DNA of 47,482 nt from Candidatus Kapaibacterium sp. (lineage in GTDB: Bacteria; Bacteroidota; Ignavibacteria; Kapaibacteriales; Kapaibacteriaceae): NCBI GenBank assembly GCA_018883125.1, contig VEQR01000019.1, positions 1 through 47,482 of the forward strand. Direction: 5' to 3'. Position 1 is the stretch's first letter. The number at the start of each line of letters is the position of its first letter. The notes below the pieces were generated by a model. The model did not search any database. It saw only the letters and a list, made by a program, of their open reading frames with translations, and was not told where the DNA came from. Of the stretch, positions 1-7,124 are shown in pieces. A program made the position numbers and the translations under genes.

Positions 1-2
1 AG

Positions 3-947
3 ATCTGGCCGGTGGAGTTCAACACCTACGGCCCCAACAACACGCGCATCATCACGCGTGCCGACGGCACCTCGGAAGTGGTCATCAGCGACTACCTCGG
101 CTCGGCCCGCGTAACACTCAGCAGCAGTGGGGAGCCCCTTCAAAGCTCATCGTACCACCCCTATGGCACCGAGCGCACGAGCACCGGCTCCGGAGCGCGT
201 ACCTCGTACATCGGACGGGAACATGATAACGAAAGTGACTTGGGGTTCTATGGGGTAAGACTCTACGAGCCCGAGTACGGGAGGTTCCTGAGTACGGATG
301 TGCTGTGGGGGAAATACCTGCCGCTGCAGCCGTATCAGTATGCGGGGAATGAGCCGGTGGGGCAGTTGGATAGGAATGGGAAGGACTACGATCTAATCAT
401 CGATGAAAAAACGAAGACCGCGAACGTGAAGGCAACGTTTTACGTCGATCGGAAATCGGAAGTTGCATCAAAGGCGGCCGCGGGTAAACTCAACGCTCTG
501 AATGGTACTGAAGTATCACTGAAGGGCGTCACTTACATATTGACATTCGAAGTAAAGGTGGCGCTATCGGAATCACCCAAGGAAGCAGTATTGAGCGCAA
601 AGCAGGGGCAGTATAACGAAGCTACTGGCGAACTGATAAAGGAGGGGGAGTTTGCTTCGAATAGCATCTCGACTATCGACGACGCTAGCACATCAATCAA
701 TGGCACCGCAGCTGCATCAACTGGTTCGGATGGCCGCACTATAAGTGTTCGGGAAAGTCACGCGTCAGACACGGACGTGATATTGCATGAGATACTGCAC
801 ACTTTCGGAGTCGAGCACACGAATACTGGAGTCATGACTTCGAGCATGAAAGATCCTTTCTGGTCACAGCAGATTGATCCGAAAGTGTTCAAACAGATGA
901 TCGACAAACCCCTCCACCCCAATATCAGACAAGTGATTAGAAAGTAA
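3..947 (+). CDS. Rhs-family protein, C-terminal part with metzincin-like tip (5' end outside window)
   Basis: The frame is open to the left edge of the window, so only the C-terminal part of a larger Rhs protein is present; GTG at 12 is not a real start. The first ~120 residues are the Rhs-associated core (DYLGSARVT, YIGREHDNESDLGFYG, YEPEYGRFLSTD, YQYAGNEP). After LDRNGKDY the sequence becomes unique and visibly AT-richer, as is usual for Rhs tips. Near the C-terminus the tip carries HEILHTFGVEH, a complete HExxHxxGxxH zinc motif, at about residues 259-269 counted from position 12. GVMTSSM follows and could supply the Met-turn of a metzincin. Rhs proteins are known to deliver toxic tips to competitors, so I infer a zinc-peptidase effector. 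A gene for an exported protein begins 4 nt downstream and is the candidate immunity gene. Confidence 0.85.
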   Translation: MWPVEFNTYGPNNTRIITRADGTSEVVISDYLGSARVTLSSSGEPLQSSSYHPYGTERTSTGSGARTSYIGREHDNESDLGFYGVRLYEPEYGRFLSTDVLWGKYLPLQPYQYAGNEPVGQLDRNGKDYDLIIDEKTKTANVKATFYVDRKSEVASKAAAGKLNALNGTEVSLKGVTYILTFEVKVALSESPKEAVLSAKQGQYNEATGELIKEGEFASNSISTIDDASTSINGTAAASTGSDGRTISVRESHASDTDVILHEILHTFGVEHTNTGVMTSSMKDPFWSQQIDPKVFKQMIDKPLHPNIRQVIRK

Positions 948-951
948 TGGG

Positions 952-2139
952 GTGTCGAACCTACTAACGATATTTCCGTGGCTAATGCCATTTTTAGCAC
1001 TTGCTGCATTAAATGGAAATGCGCAGCAAGGCCCAACATTTTCATCTGACCCATATTTCGGTACAGCTGTGTTGAGCACTTCGAAGGCTGTGCTCAATGA
1101 ACACGCTGATTCGGCAATGATAATCATCGAGGTATTCAATCATGATGATACAAGATTGAACTACTATCGTCTGAATGTGCGTTCCGATAGTTATCGTCCA
1201 TCTAAAGTACGGGATACTATTTCAAGACCATATCCATGGCGCACGGAGAAGCGCATCGTTCCACCGGGGGTGTATTCCGTTTCTGTAAATCAAGGTGAGT
1301 TGAGAGACTGCTATGACTGGGTTGTGTGTAAGAACATTCATGTTGAACCAGGCTCAGTTGTGAAGGTGCGATTCCAACTTCCTCCGATTCGGACATTCGA
1401 AGAAGGGTTGCCTTTGCCCAAGAGCACTATAATTCAGAGTAAGCTGCACCTGCAGAGCCTTATCCCAAAATCTGCAACTGGACAAACACGGTCATCTTTG
1501 ACTCTGCGAGTTAGAGACTCGCTTCGCGCGCCCTATCCATTTGGAGCTGTGCTCAAAACGTCCCAGGGTTCGGGGTCGAGTCTTGTTGGAAAAGTATATT
1601 TGATTGACGACACGGTAACGACTCTCAAGCTTGATCCTGGAGAGGTCAGGTTGATGATGGACTCTCGATTCCGGGCTTCGGCAGAGTTGCAGTTACCACA
1701 GGAATTTGACCTAAGTCCTGGGGATTCTGCGGTAGTTGACGTGACTCTCGGTGGCGCGTTTGTGATTGATTCTACCGTATTGTACGATGGATATCAGCGA
1801 CGTCGACAATTCTATGGCACTACTTCAGTACGTCATGAGCCAGCTGAAATCGCGTCAACTCGTGACTCAGGTGTTCTGGATCTCGAGGTTGTTGACGCGG
1901 CGACACAGTTACCCATCACGAGTGCTTATGCAAGGATATCTGAGACATCCCTTTATCGAGAGTGGATAGTGAGCAGAGGAATATCGTCGTTCCCTATTCC
2001 TACGGGTGTATACGATGTTACCTGCGATCCAACTGGCAGTGAGGGCTGCTGGTTTGTGACTCGAGAAGACGTGCTTGTGCTCCCAGGTAAGCGAACTGTT
2101 GTCCGATTTGAGATGAATATGAAACAAAGTAGTCCGTGA
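952..2139 (+). CDS. Secreted repeat protein, candidate immunity partner of Rhs tip 1
   Basis: This 395-residue protein has an N-terminal signal peptide (hydrophobic LTIFPWLMPFLALAAL, likely cleavage after NGNA). The GTG start lies 4 nt after the Rhs stop codon, and the ATG at 947 is in a frame that closes at once. Two ~40-residue segments look like copies of each other: residues ~104-144 (PPGVYSV...CYDW...VEPGSVVKVRF) and ~350-388 (PTGVYDV...CWF...VLPGKRTVVRF). This resembles PEGA or carboxypeptidase-regulatory-like beta-sandwich repeats. No enzyme motif is visible. Position and export suggest protection of the periplasm against the metzincin-like tip, but no immunity family is recognised. 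It could instead be an unrelated surface protein. Confidence 0.7.
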   Translation: MSNLLTIFPWLMPFLALAALNGNAQQGPTFSSDPYFGTAVLSTSKAVLNEHADSAMIIIEVFNHDDTRLNYYRLNVRSDSYRPSKVRDTISRPYPWRTEKRIVPPGVYSVSVNQGELRDCYDWVVCKNIHVEPGSVVKVRFQLPPIRTFEEGLPLPKSTIIQSKLHLQSLIPKSATGQTRSSLTLRVRDSLRAPYPFGAVLKTSQGSGSSLVGKVYLIDDTVTTLKLDPGEVRLMMDSRFRASAELQLPQEFDLSPGDSAVVDVTLGGAFVIDSTVLYDGYQRRRQFYGTTSVRHEPAEIASTRDSGVLDLEVVDAATQLPITSAYARISETSLYREWIVSRGISSFPIPTGVYDVTCDPTGSEGCWFVTREDVLVLPGKRTVVRFEMNMKQSSP

Positions 2140-2315
2140 ATGCTGGTTGAAGGAGTTTGGTTGATTTGCCCGTCAAGGCCGAGTCAAAGACTCGCGGCAT
2201 AGGTGGCATCTCGTGAATCAGGAATCCACGTCACGTATCGTTCTCATGCACAGGTCACGCCATGCTGCGACCCAGCATTCGGCCGTAGAGCGTGAATGTA
2301 TCGGGAATTCGCCAC
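2140..2315. other. Non-coding gap between Rhs cassettes 1 and 2
   Basis: No credible gene was found. There is a short imperfect inverted repeat (GCCGAGTC AAA GACTCGCGGC, about 2180-2200) that could form a hairpin, but no T-tract follows, so I do not call it a terminator. The stretch leads into the IS-end-like repeats at 2316. Confidence 0.5.
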
Positions 2316-2380
2316 GGTTCATTGGGCGACCACGCTGGTTAATCGGTCGACCACGCTTGGTCATTGGGCGACCACTTAGA
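2316..2380. repeat. Three 21-22 bp direct repeats resembling an IS21-family end
   Basis: Three consecutive units begin at 2316, 2337 and 2359. Their shared pattern is GGTnAATnGGnCGACCAC, for example GGTTCATTGGGCGACCAC in unit 1. On the minus strand they read GTGGTCGCCCAATGAACC, which resembles the multiple transposase-binding repeats at the ends of IS21-family elements. No transposase (istA) or helper (istB) frame is nearby. The repeats stop just before the point where Rhs-like coding sequence resumes (after the stop at 2396-2398). This fits a leftover of an insertion that cut off the 5' end of cassette 2. The IS21 assignment is by pattern only. Confidence 0.4.
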
Positions 2381-2479
2381 ATCGCCCCTGCTGGATGAAT
2401 TCCTGCATTCGCGGAAGAGACGATACCATCTGCAACCCAAAACCTGCGCATAGCGCCCAATGTTCTCAATCAAGTAAGT

Positions 2480-4333
2480 TTGGTCACGTACCCAAAGATC
2501 AACGTGACGACCACCAACACCTATAACGCCGCCGGAGCCCTGCTGCGCAGCAGAACGCAGACAGATCCTCTGTCGCTTGTGCCTCAGCCCCAGATGCGGC
2601 AGTACTACGACGAGGCGTTCAGCTACAGCCGCGGTGGTCTGATCAAGGAGAAGTACTACACGCAGGATGGTGAGTCGAGGCGCGAGACATACGGATATGA
2701 CAAAGCTGCCAGACTTACGAGCAGTTTCGAGCGGGCATGGCCTGGGAGTCCCATGTTTGGTGTCGCGTCGGATCAGACAGTGTATGAATATGATGCTGCC
2801 GGCAACCGAACCCGTGCTTTCAGAGAGACTCGAGTCAATAATGTCTACTTGCCGACGCAGCAACAACAATACTCCCACACCCCGGGCACGAACCAGCTCG
2901 AGCGTGTGTCGGATGCCACGATCATCAATGGCGCAGTGGCCGGACGTGCCACCTTTGATGACCAGCTTACCTACGACCCCGACGGTTCGATGATATCGCG
3001 TACAAAGAATCGCGCCGAAGATGGAATGCGTCAGCAAAAGATCGAGACCTTTGGGTACGATGCGTTCAATCTAATCCACGTGTACACTGTGCAGACGGCT
3101 ACCACCACGGGTGCCGAGGCCAGCTGCGCCCCCGATGCCTCGCTGGCCCCGGTGGAGCAATGGCGCTACCGCTTCGGCCCCCTTCAAGAGCGCGAGCAGA
3201 AGCGACAGCTTTTCAGCAGCGCCGATACCACCCTCGCATGGGTGTACACGCTCGTTGGTGCCGACGGCAAGCAGCTGGCCACGTACAATGGACTGCAGGG
3301 GGCTCTCTGCGGCCGCGACGGTGTGCGCCTCTGGCCGGTGGAGTTCAACACCTACGGCCCCAACAACACGCGCATCATCACGCGCGCCGATGGCACCTCG
3401 GAAGTGGTCATCAGCGACTACCTCGGCTCGGCCCGCGTAACACTCAGCAGCAGCGGAGAGCCCCTTCAAAGCTCATCGTATCACCCCTTCGGCACCGAGC
3501 GCACGAGCACCGGCTCCGGAGCCCGCACGTCCTACATCGGACGGGAACATGATAACGAAAGTGACTTGGGGTTCTATGGGGTCAGGTTGTACGAGCCTGA
3601 GTACGGGAGGTTCTTGAGCACGGATGTGTTGTGGTCGAAATACCTGCCGCTGCAGCCGTATCAGTATGCGGGGAATAGTCCGGTGATGGCGGTGGATTAT
3701 GATGGTAGGGAAGTCAGCTTCGCGTCGCTTTTAAGCACCGCGAGCTTCGATGATGACACAAGGGCGCAGGAGATTGTTGATCGTACGGTCGAAGATCTGC
3801 GATGGTTAACAGGCCTATCCTCACTAAGCGTCGGAGGAGACGGCGTGCTAACATTTGATGCGAACGAGACTGCACAGGGTGGCAGCATCGCTGCACGAAC
3901 TCTTGTAACTGGTCTCATTGCCTCGCCGGAGATACTTGATGTTGTGAGTTCAGGTGTCAATGAAGCCGATCCAGCTAAGAACACAGTGGGTCTGAACTAT
4001 GACCAGACTGCATCGTTCATCGCAGGAACGAGTTCCAATCTGGACAATCGTACTATGGGGTTCGGAACAACGTTCCTTCATGAGGCACTGCATACACCTA
4101 TGGGCGGAGGACTGGACGATGGTGGCGCAGGTACGCCCGGACCTGTTGAGAACACCGTCAATGTTATCCGTTCGCAGATGTGTGAACCCTTAGGTCAGCG
4201 ACTGTTATATGGCGCAATTCGAGTGCACGGCGTGCCCACGATCCCCTTCAGCGCGGCAAGTCTGACGACGATTCAAGAGGGAAAGCAACCTGTCAGTTCC
4301 TATGTCCGACTGCCGAGTGAGGAGGATAAGTGA
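2480..4333 (+). CDS. Rhs protein fragment, cassette 2, with HExxH tip
   Basis: This is a 617-residue Rhs piece. YD repeats (YGYDKAARLTS, YEYDAAGNRT, LTYDPDGSM) occupy the first ~200 residues, followed by the Rhs core (DYLGSARVT to YQYAGNSP). Its tip starts after VDYDGREVS. The tip contains LHEALHTPMGGG, with H534, E535 and H538 forming an HExxH zinc-binding pattern. A metzincin third ligand is not obvious. There is no signal peptide. The frame is open back to a stop at 2396-2398, and the TTG at 2480 is a poor start, so the 5' end looks lost, probably at the IS-like repeats. About 345 bp of its core (3331-3676) are nearly identical to 5-350. The end overlaps the next gene by 4 nt. Confidence 0.85.
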   Translation: MVTYPKINVTTTNTYNAAGALLRSRTQTDPLSLVPQPQMRQYYDEAFSYSRGGLIKEKYYTQDGESRRETYGYDKAARLTSSFERAWPGSPMFGVASDQTVYEYDAAGNRTRAFRETRVNNVYLPTQQQQYSHTPGTNQLERVSDATIINGAVAGRATFDDQLTYDPDGSMISRTKNRAEDGMRQQKIETFGYDAFNLIHVYTVQTATTTGAEASCAPDASLAPVEQWRYRFGPLQEREQKRQLFSSADTTLAWVYTLVGADGKQLATYNGLQGALCGRDGVRLWPVEFNTYGPNNTRIITRADGTSEVVISDYLGSARVTLSSSGEPLQSSSYHPFGTERTSTGSGARTSYIGREHDNESDLGFYGVRLYEPEYGRFLSTDVLWSKYLPLQPYQYAGNSPVMAVDYDGREVSFASLLSTASFDDDTRAQEIVDRTVEDLRWLTGLSSLSVGGDGVLTFDANETAQGGSIAARTLVTGLIASPEILDVVSSGVNEADPAKNTVGLNYDQTASFIAGTSSNLDNRTMGFGTTFLHEALHTPMGGGLDDGGAGTPGPVENTVNVIRSQMCEPLGQRLLYGAIRVHGVPTIPFSAASLTTIQEGKQPVSSYVRLPSEEDK

Positions 4334-4923
4334 GATACGGATTGGAGTGCCAAGCTGTCCCCATTAGCCGTTGGCGAGCCGGAGACGTGTTTTTGCTGGT
4401 ACTGCTCGCAGCAGCGGTAGTAACTGGATGTGCAAGTTCGAATAGCGGAGGAGAACGGCGGCGGTTTACGTTGTCACATGTCTTGAGTGACACCGCCCTT
4501 CAGCGTCGTTGTTTCGGGACCGTCGTTGCCATCGATAGCCTGTACGTATGCGAGACAGAATCCAATGCAGCATTGTGTGGATTGTTTCAGCTGCCGTCCG
4601 GCGTTAGATTGTCCAAGCATGTGTCGTCGGATGACACGACCGGAGGTGGTGGATTGCGAGAGCTGGCACTGAGAGAATACGTGCGCCGTACGTTTAGAAA
4701 AGGTGATGGTTATTGCCGGGACAGTATCTCTGCTGGTAGATACTCGTATGTGGCTGTGTTTGACACTTACTTTGACAGACAGATCGTCAGGGCAGCAGTG
4801 TACCGAATTGTGCAAGATGACGGTGCGTTGACGATCGACCGTCAGTCGATGCTGGTAGCCGTCGTCGTTTGGGATGCGGTCGATGGGAGTCCTCATAAGA
4901 TCGTTGGTCGGCTTGTCAGGTAG
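4330..4923 (+). CDS. Predicted lipoprotein, candidate immunity partner of Rhs tip 2
   Basis: This 197-residue protein has an N-terminal hydrophobic stretch and a lipobox (AVVTGC, Cys about residue 36), so it should be a lipoprotein in the envelope. The GTG start overlaps the Rhs stop by 4 nt (GTGA) and has a strong GGAGG 4 nt upstream. The mature part has four Cys residues (CFG, CETE, CGLF, YCRD) and no family I recognise. Tight coupling to the toxin-like tip is the only evidence for an immunity role. The DNA is AT-richer than the Rhs core. Confidence 0.7.
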   Translation: MRYGLECQAVPISRWRAGDVFLLVLLAAAVVTGCASSNSGGERRRFTLSHVLSDTALQRRCFGTVVAIDSLYVCETESNAALCGLFQLPSGVRLSKHVSSDDTTGGGGLRELALREYVRRTFRKGDGYCRDSISAGRYSYVAVFDTYFDRQIVRAAVYRIVQDDGALTIDRQSMLVAVVVWDAVDGSPHKIVGRLVR

Positions 4924-5192
4924 GCATCACCCTCGATAACGTAGCACGCGTGATCGAATCGCGCTCCTGCACGGCCTATGGCACCGAGCGCACGAGCACC
5001 GGCTCCGGCGCGCGTACCTCGTACATCGGACGGGAACATGATAACGAAAGTGACTTGGGGTTCTATGGGGTCAGGTTGTACGAGCCCGAGTATGGGAGGT
5101 TCTTGAGTACGGATGTGCTGTGGGGGGAATACCTGCCGCTGCAGCCGTATCAGTATGCGGGGAATGAGCCGGTGATGGCGCTGGATAGGAAT
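4923..5192 (+). repeat. Rhs core homology segment of cassette 3 (mosaic)
   Basis: The segment begins directly at the stop codon of the preceding gene. Its first ~50 nt (4926-4975, encoding ITLDNVARVIESRS) closely match the start of cassette 4 (6292-6341). From 4976 on it follows cassette 1 (161 onward) almost base for base up to about 5192. The change of affinity inside one short segment points to recombination between core copies. Confidence 0.8.
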
Positions 5193-5732
5193 GGAGACTC
5201 GATCATCGTGTTGCAGGACTGGGAGGGGGCACATGGCGCTGGTCATTCGGCGGTGCTCATTGGCGGGGATGACAAAGGATGGAAGCTGTACTCGAAGAAT
5301 GGGGGAGAGTATGTGGCGTTTGGGGCGTCGAAGGATCCACAAGCGGGTGGTGATCTGGAGAGCTTTAAGACTCTGTCCGACTTTCAGATGTCTGCGAGAG
5401 ATCCGGGACAGCTTCAAGGCAGATACGATAATGCTCTTCTGATTCCAACGTCCGCGGAAGATGACAAGAAGGCCGGAGCGGCCGCTGAGAAGCAAGTAAA
5501 GAGCAACTATCTACTTGCGGGAGCGAGTTGCATCACCGTTGTGCATGATGCGCTCGAGGCTGCGGGTAAACTACCGGTGTTAGGCAGTCTGTTTGGGAGC
5601 CCTGTCAGAGGTCTGTCGCCAGTCCCCAATGTGGCGTTTAAGCAGATTAACGCTATGCCCGAGTCGCAGAATGTTGATTCGCGAGTCATCTCGCCTGAAC
5701 GCAACGATCCAGAAAGGAAGGAGGATAAGTGA
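4950..5732 (+). CDS. Rhs orphan tip, cassette 3, with H/C peptidase-like signature
   Basis: A short Rhs core piece (TAYGTERTS to YQYAGNEP, about residues 8-78) leads into a unique tip. The tip has GAGHSAVLIGGDDKGW (His99) and later AGASCITVVHDALEAAG (Cys194). His before Cys is the order found in circularly permuted papain-fold enzymes of the NlpC/P60-LRAT group, and GHSAVLIG...YSKNG is a form I associate with Rhs tips in Bacteroidota. I infer a cysteine peptidase or amidase. No signal peptide or proper gene start is present. GTG at 4950 is the first candidate start, but the frame is open through the core remnant from 4923. This looks like a silent orphan cassette. The end overlaps the next gene by 4 nt. 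Confidence 0.75.
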   Translation: MIESRSCTAYGTERTSTGSGARTSYIGREHDNESDLGFYGVRLYEPEYGRFLSTDVLWGEYLPLQPYQYAGNEPVMALDRNGDSIIVLQDWEGAHGAGHSAVLIGGDDKGWKLYSKNGGEYVAFGASKDPQAGGDLESFKTLSDFQMSARDPGQLQGRYDNALLIPTSAEDDKKAGAAAEKQVKSNYLLAGASCITVVHDALEAAGKLPVLGSLFGSPVRGLSPVPNVAFKQINAMPESQNVDSRVISPERNDPERKEDK

Positions 5733-6268
5733 GGTCGCTATTAATTGCGGGTGCAATCCTGGTCGCATGTGCCGGCCTGATTTACCTTCTTTTCATGTCT
5801 CCGTATGCGTTCACGATTCTGGACAAGTACGGTCCGAGCGAGTCGATACGTGAATCAAGGGAACGTGGTGTCTACCTTTTTCGGTACAAGGTATTGAATC
5901 CAGATCACTACATCAACGACTCTACGGAACTTCACATAAAGGAAGCGTGGATTGAGCGTCCATGGCGCGTTGGGACATTCTATCATCAGACGCTGCAGAA
6001 CTATGATGGAACATTTCTTCTCTGTGTCATCGATTCAACAACAAGAGATAGTAAGTCCATAAAGCTTGCACCGAAGCTGCACGTCAATGGTCGTTACTTC
6101 GGAGGATTTGGGTACACTGAGTACCAAAAGTTGTTTGTCAGTTCTTACCAGTATGGCTACGGCACGCCACCGGACCGCTACGATTTCCCCATCGTCATCG
6201 GTGATTTTACAAGACCAGACACCGTCGGAATTCTGCACCTCGTGTTTGAAGATGGCCGTCCACGGTAA
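5729..6268 (+). CDS. Membrane-anchored protein, candidate immunity partner of Rhs tip 3
   Basis: This 179-residue protein has one N-terminal hydrophobic segment (about residues 3-25, LLIAGAILVACAGLIYLLF), then a soluble domain rich in Tyr and Phe. It is predicted to be anchored in the inner membrane with the rest in the periplasm. The GTG start overlaps the tip's stop codon by 4 nt and follows GGAGG, the same 14-bp junction as in cassette 2. I do not recognise the family. Confidence 0.7.
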   Translation: MRSLLIAGAILVACAGLIYLLFMSPYAFTILDKYGPSESIRESRERGVYLFRYKVLNPDHYINDSTELHIKEAWIERPWRVGTFYHQTLQNYDGTFLLCVIDSTTRDSKSIKLAPKLHVNGRYFGGFGYTEYQKLFVSSYQYGYGTPPDRYDFPIVIGDFTRPDTVGILHLVFEDGRPR

Positions 6269-6535
6269 TCAACGTAGCCACCTCGGCTCTGCGCTCATCA
6301 CACTCGATAACGCAGCACGCGTGATCGAATCACGCTCCTAGACGGCCTTCGGTGACGAACTCACCTCCAGCGGCGCAGATGCGCGCACTAGCTATATTGG
6401 ACGTGAGACAGATAATGAGAGTGACTTGGGGTATTATGGAGTAAGGATGTACGAACCGCTCTACGGCCGCTTCCTGAGTACCGATCCGCTGTGGTCAAAG
6501 TACCTGCCCCTGCAGCCGTATCAGTATGCGGGGAA
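6269..6535 (+). repeat. Rhs core homology segment of cassette 4, with in-frame TAG
   Basis: The segment starts right after the preceding stop codon. It encodes HLGSALITLDNAARVIESRS, then TAG at 6339-6341, then TAFGDELTSSGADARTSYIGRE. Cassette 3 has TGC at the matching codon, and Rhs cores usually have Tyr (TAC/TAT), so the TAG looks like a point mutation. It is more diverged from copies 1-3 than they are from each other. Confidence 0.75.
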
Positions 6536-7124
6536 TCAGCCGATCAGTCTACTAGACGACGGCGGCAAGTGGGTTCAGGCTGTCGATGCCAAGGCTCAGG
6601 AAGCCGTAAGGAACTCTGTACCGGAGAAGTTCAGAGATTTCGTCGTCTTCAATGATGGTATCCTTGATGTCGGCCGGATCAAAGAGGGGGCTCAGGGCCA
6701 AGACGTCAACAGCAACATATCCGTCCTTAGTAGGCTCGCTGAGAATGACAATACTATCGACGTAGCAGTGTCGGACGAGGTCACGGCATTAGACAAGTCG
6801 GGAGACCGCATCAGTGCTCATTTCTCCGACTTCGATCGACCCGGTGAGCGTATCAACGGACTGACGTTGGCGCCCCGATCAGATCAGAAGTCATCGGGAC
6901 TATCCGACGGAGTACCGTTCTCAACGACTGGAAACATTCAGGTTGTGATCCGTGCATCAGGTGAGTCGAAGCAGTCAAAGGGAGTAACGGCTGCGCACGA
7001 GTTGTTTGCACATGCACGATTCATTCTGCTATGCAGAGTAGGCAAGGCGGCAAGTGCTCGGGAGAGTGACCCTGCCGTCCAGAAGGCTATCAAACGTGCG
7101 GAACGCGAGGCCCAATCACCATGA
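6342..7124 (+). CDS. Rhs orphan tip, cassette 4, with HExxxH signature
   Basis: The frame is open from just after the in-frame TAG (6339-6341) but has no good start; the TTG at 6426 lies inside the core. Core residues (TSYIGRETDNESDLGYYG, YGRFLSTDPLW, YQYAGNQP) precede a tip beginning LDDGGKWVQ. The tip contains TAAHELFAHARF at 6990-7025. HELFAH has the HExxxH spacing and resembles HELYGH-type motifs in Rhs tips, so a metal-dependent hydrolase is possible. The lack of a start and the nonsense codon argue that it is not expressed as it stands. The end overlaps the next gene by 4 nt (ATGA). Confidence 0.65.
   Translation, partial: TAFGDELTSSGADARTSYIGRETDNESDLGYYGVRMYEPLYGRFLSTDPLWSKYLPLQPYQYAGNQPISLLDDGGKWVQAVDAKAQEAVRNSVPEKFRDFVVFNDGILDVGRIKEGAQGQDVNSNISVLSRLAENDNTIDVAVSDEVTALDKSGDRISAHFSDFDRPGERINGLTLAPRSDQKSSGLSDGVPFSTTGNIQVVIRASGESKQSKGVTAAHELFAHARFILLCRVGKAASARESDPAVQKAIKRAEREAQSP

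Noticed and set aside
2213-2398. Small + strand frame over the IS-like repeats
   Set aside because: It only translates the repeats (IGRPRWLIGRPRLVIGRP) and has no other support.
6426-6428. TTG as the start of the cassette 4 tip
   Set aside because: It lies in the middle of the conserved Rhs core; the frame continues upstream to the TAG at 6339.
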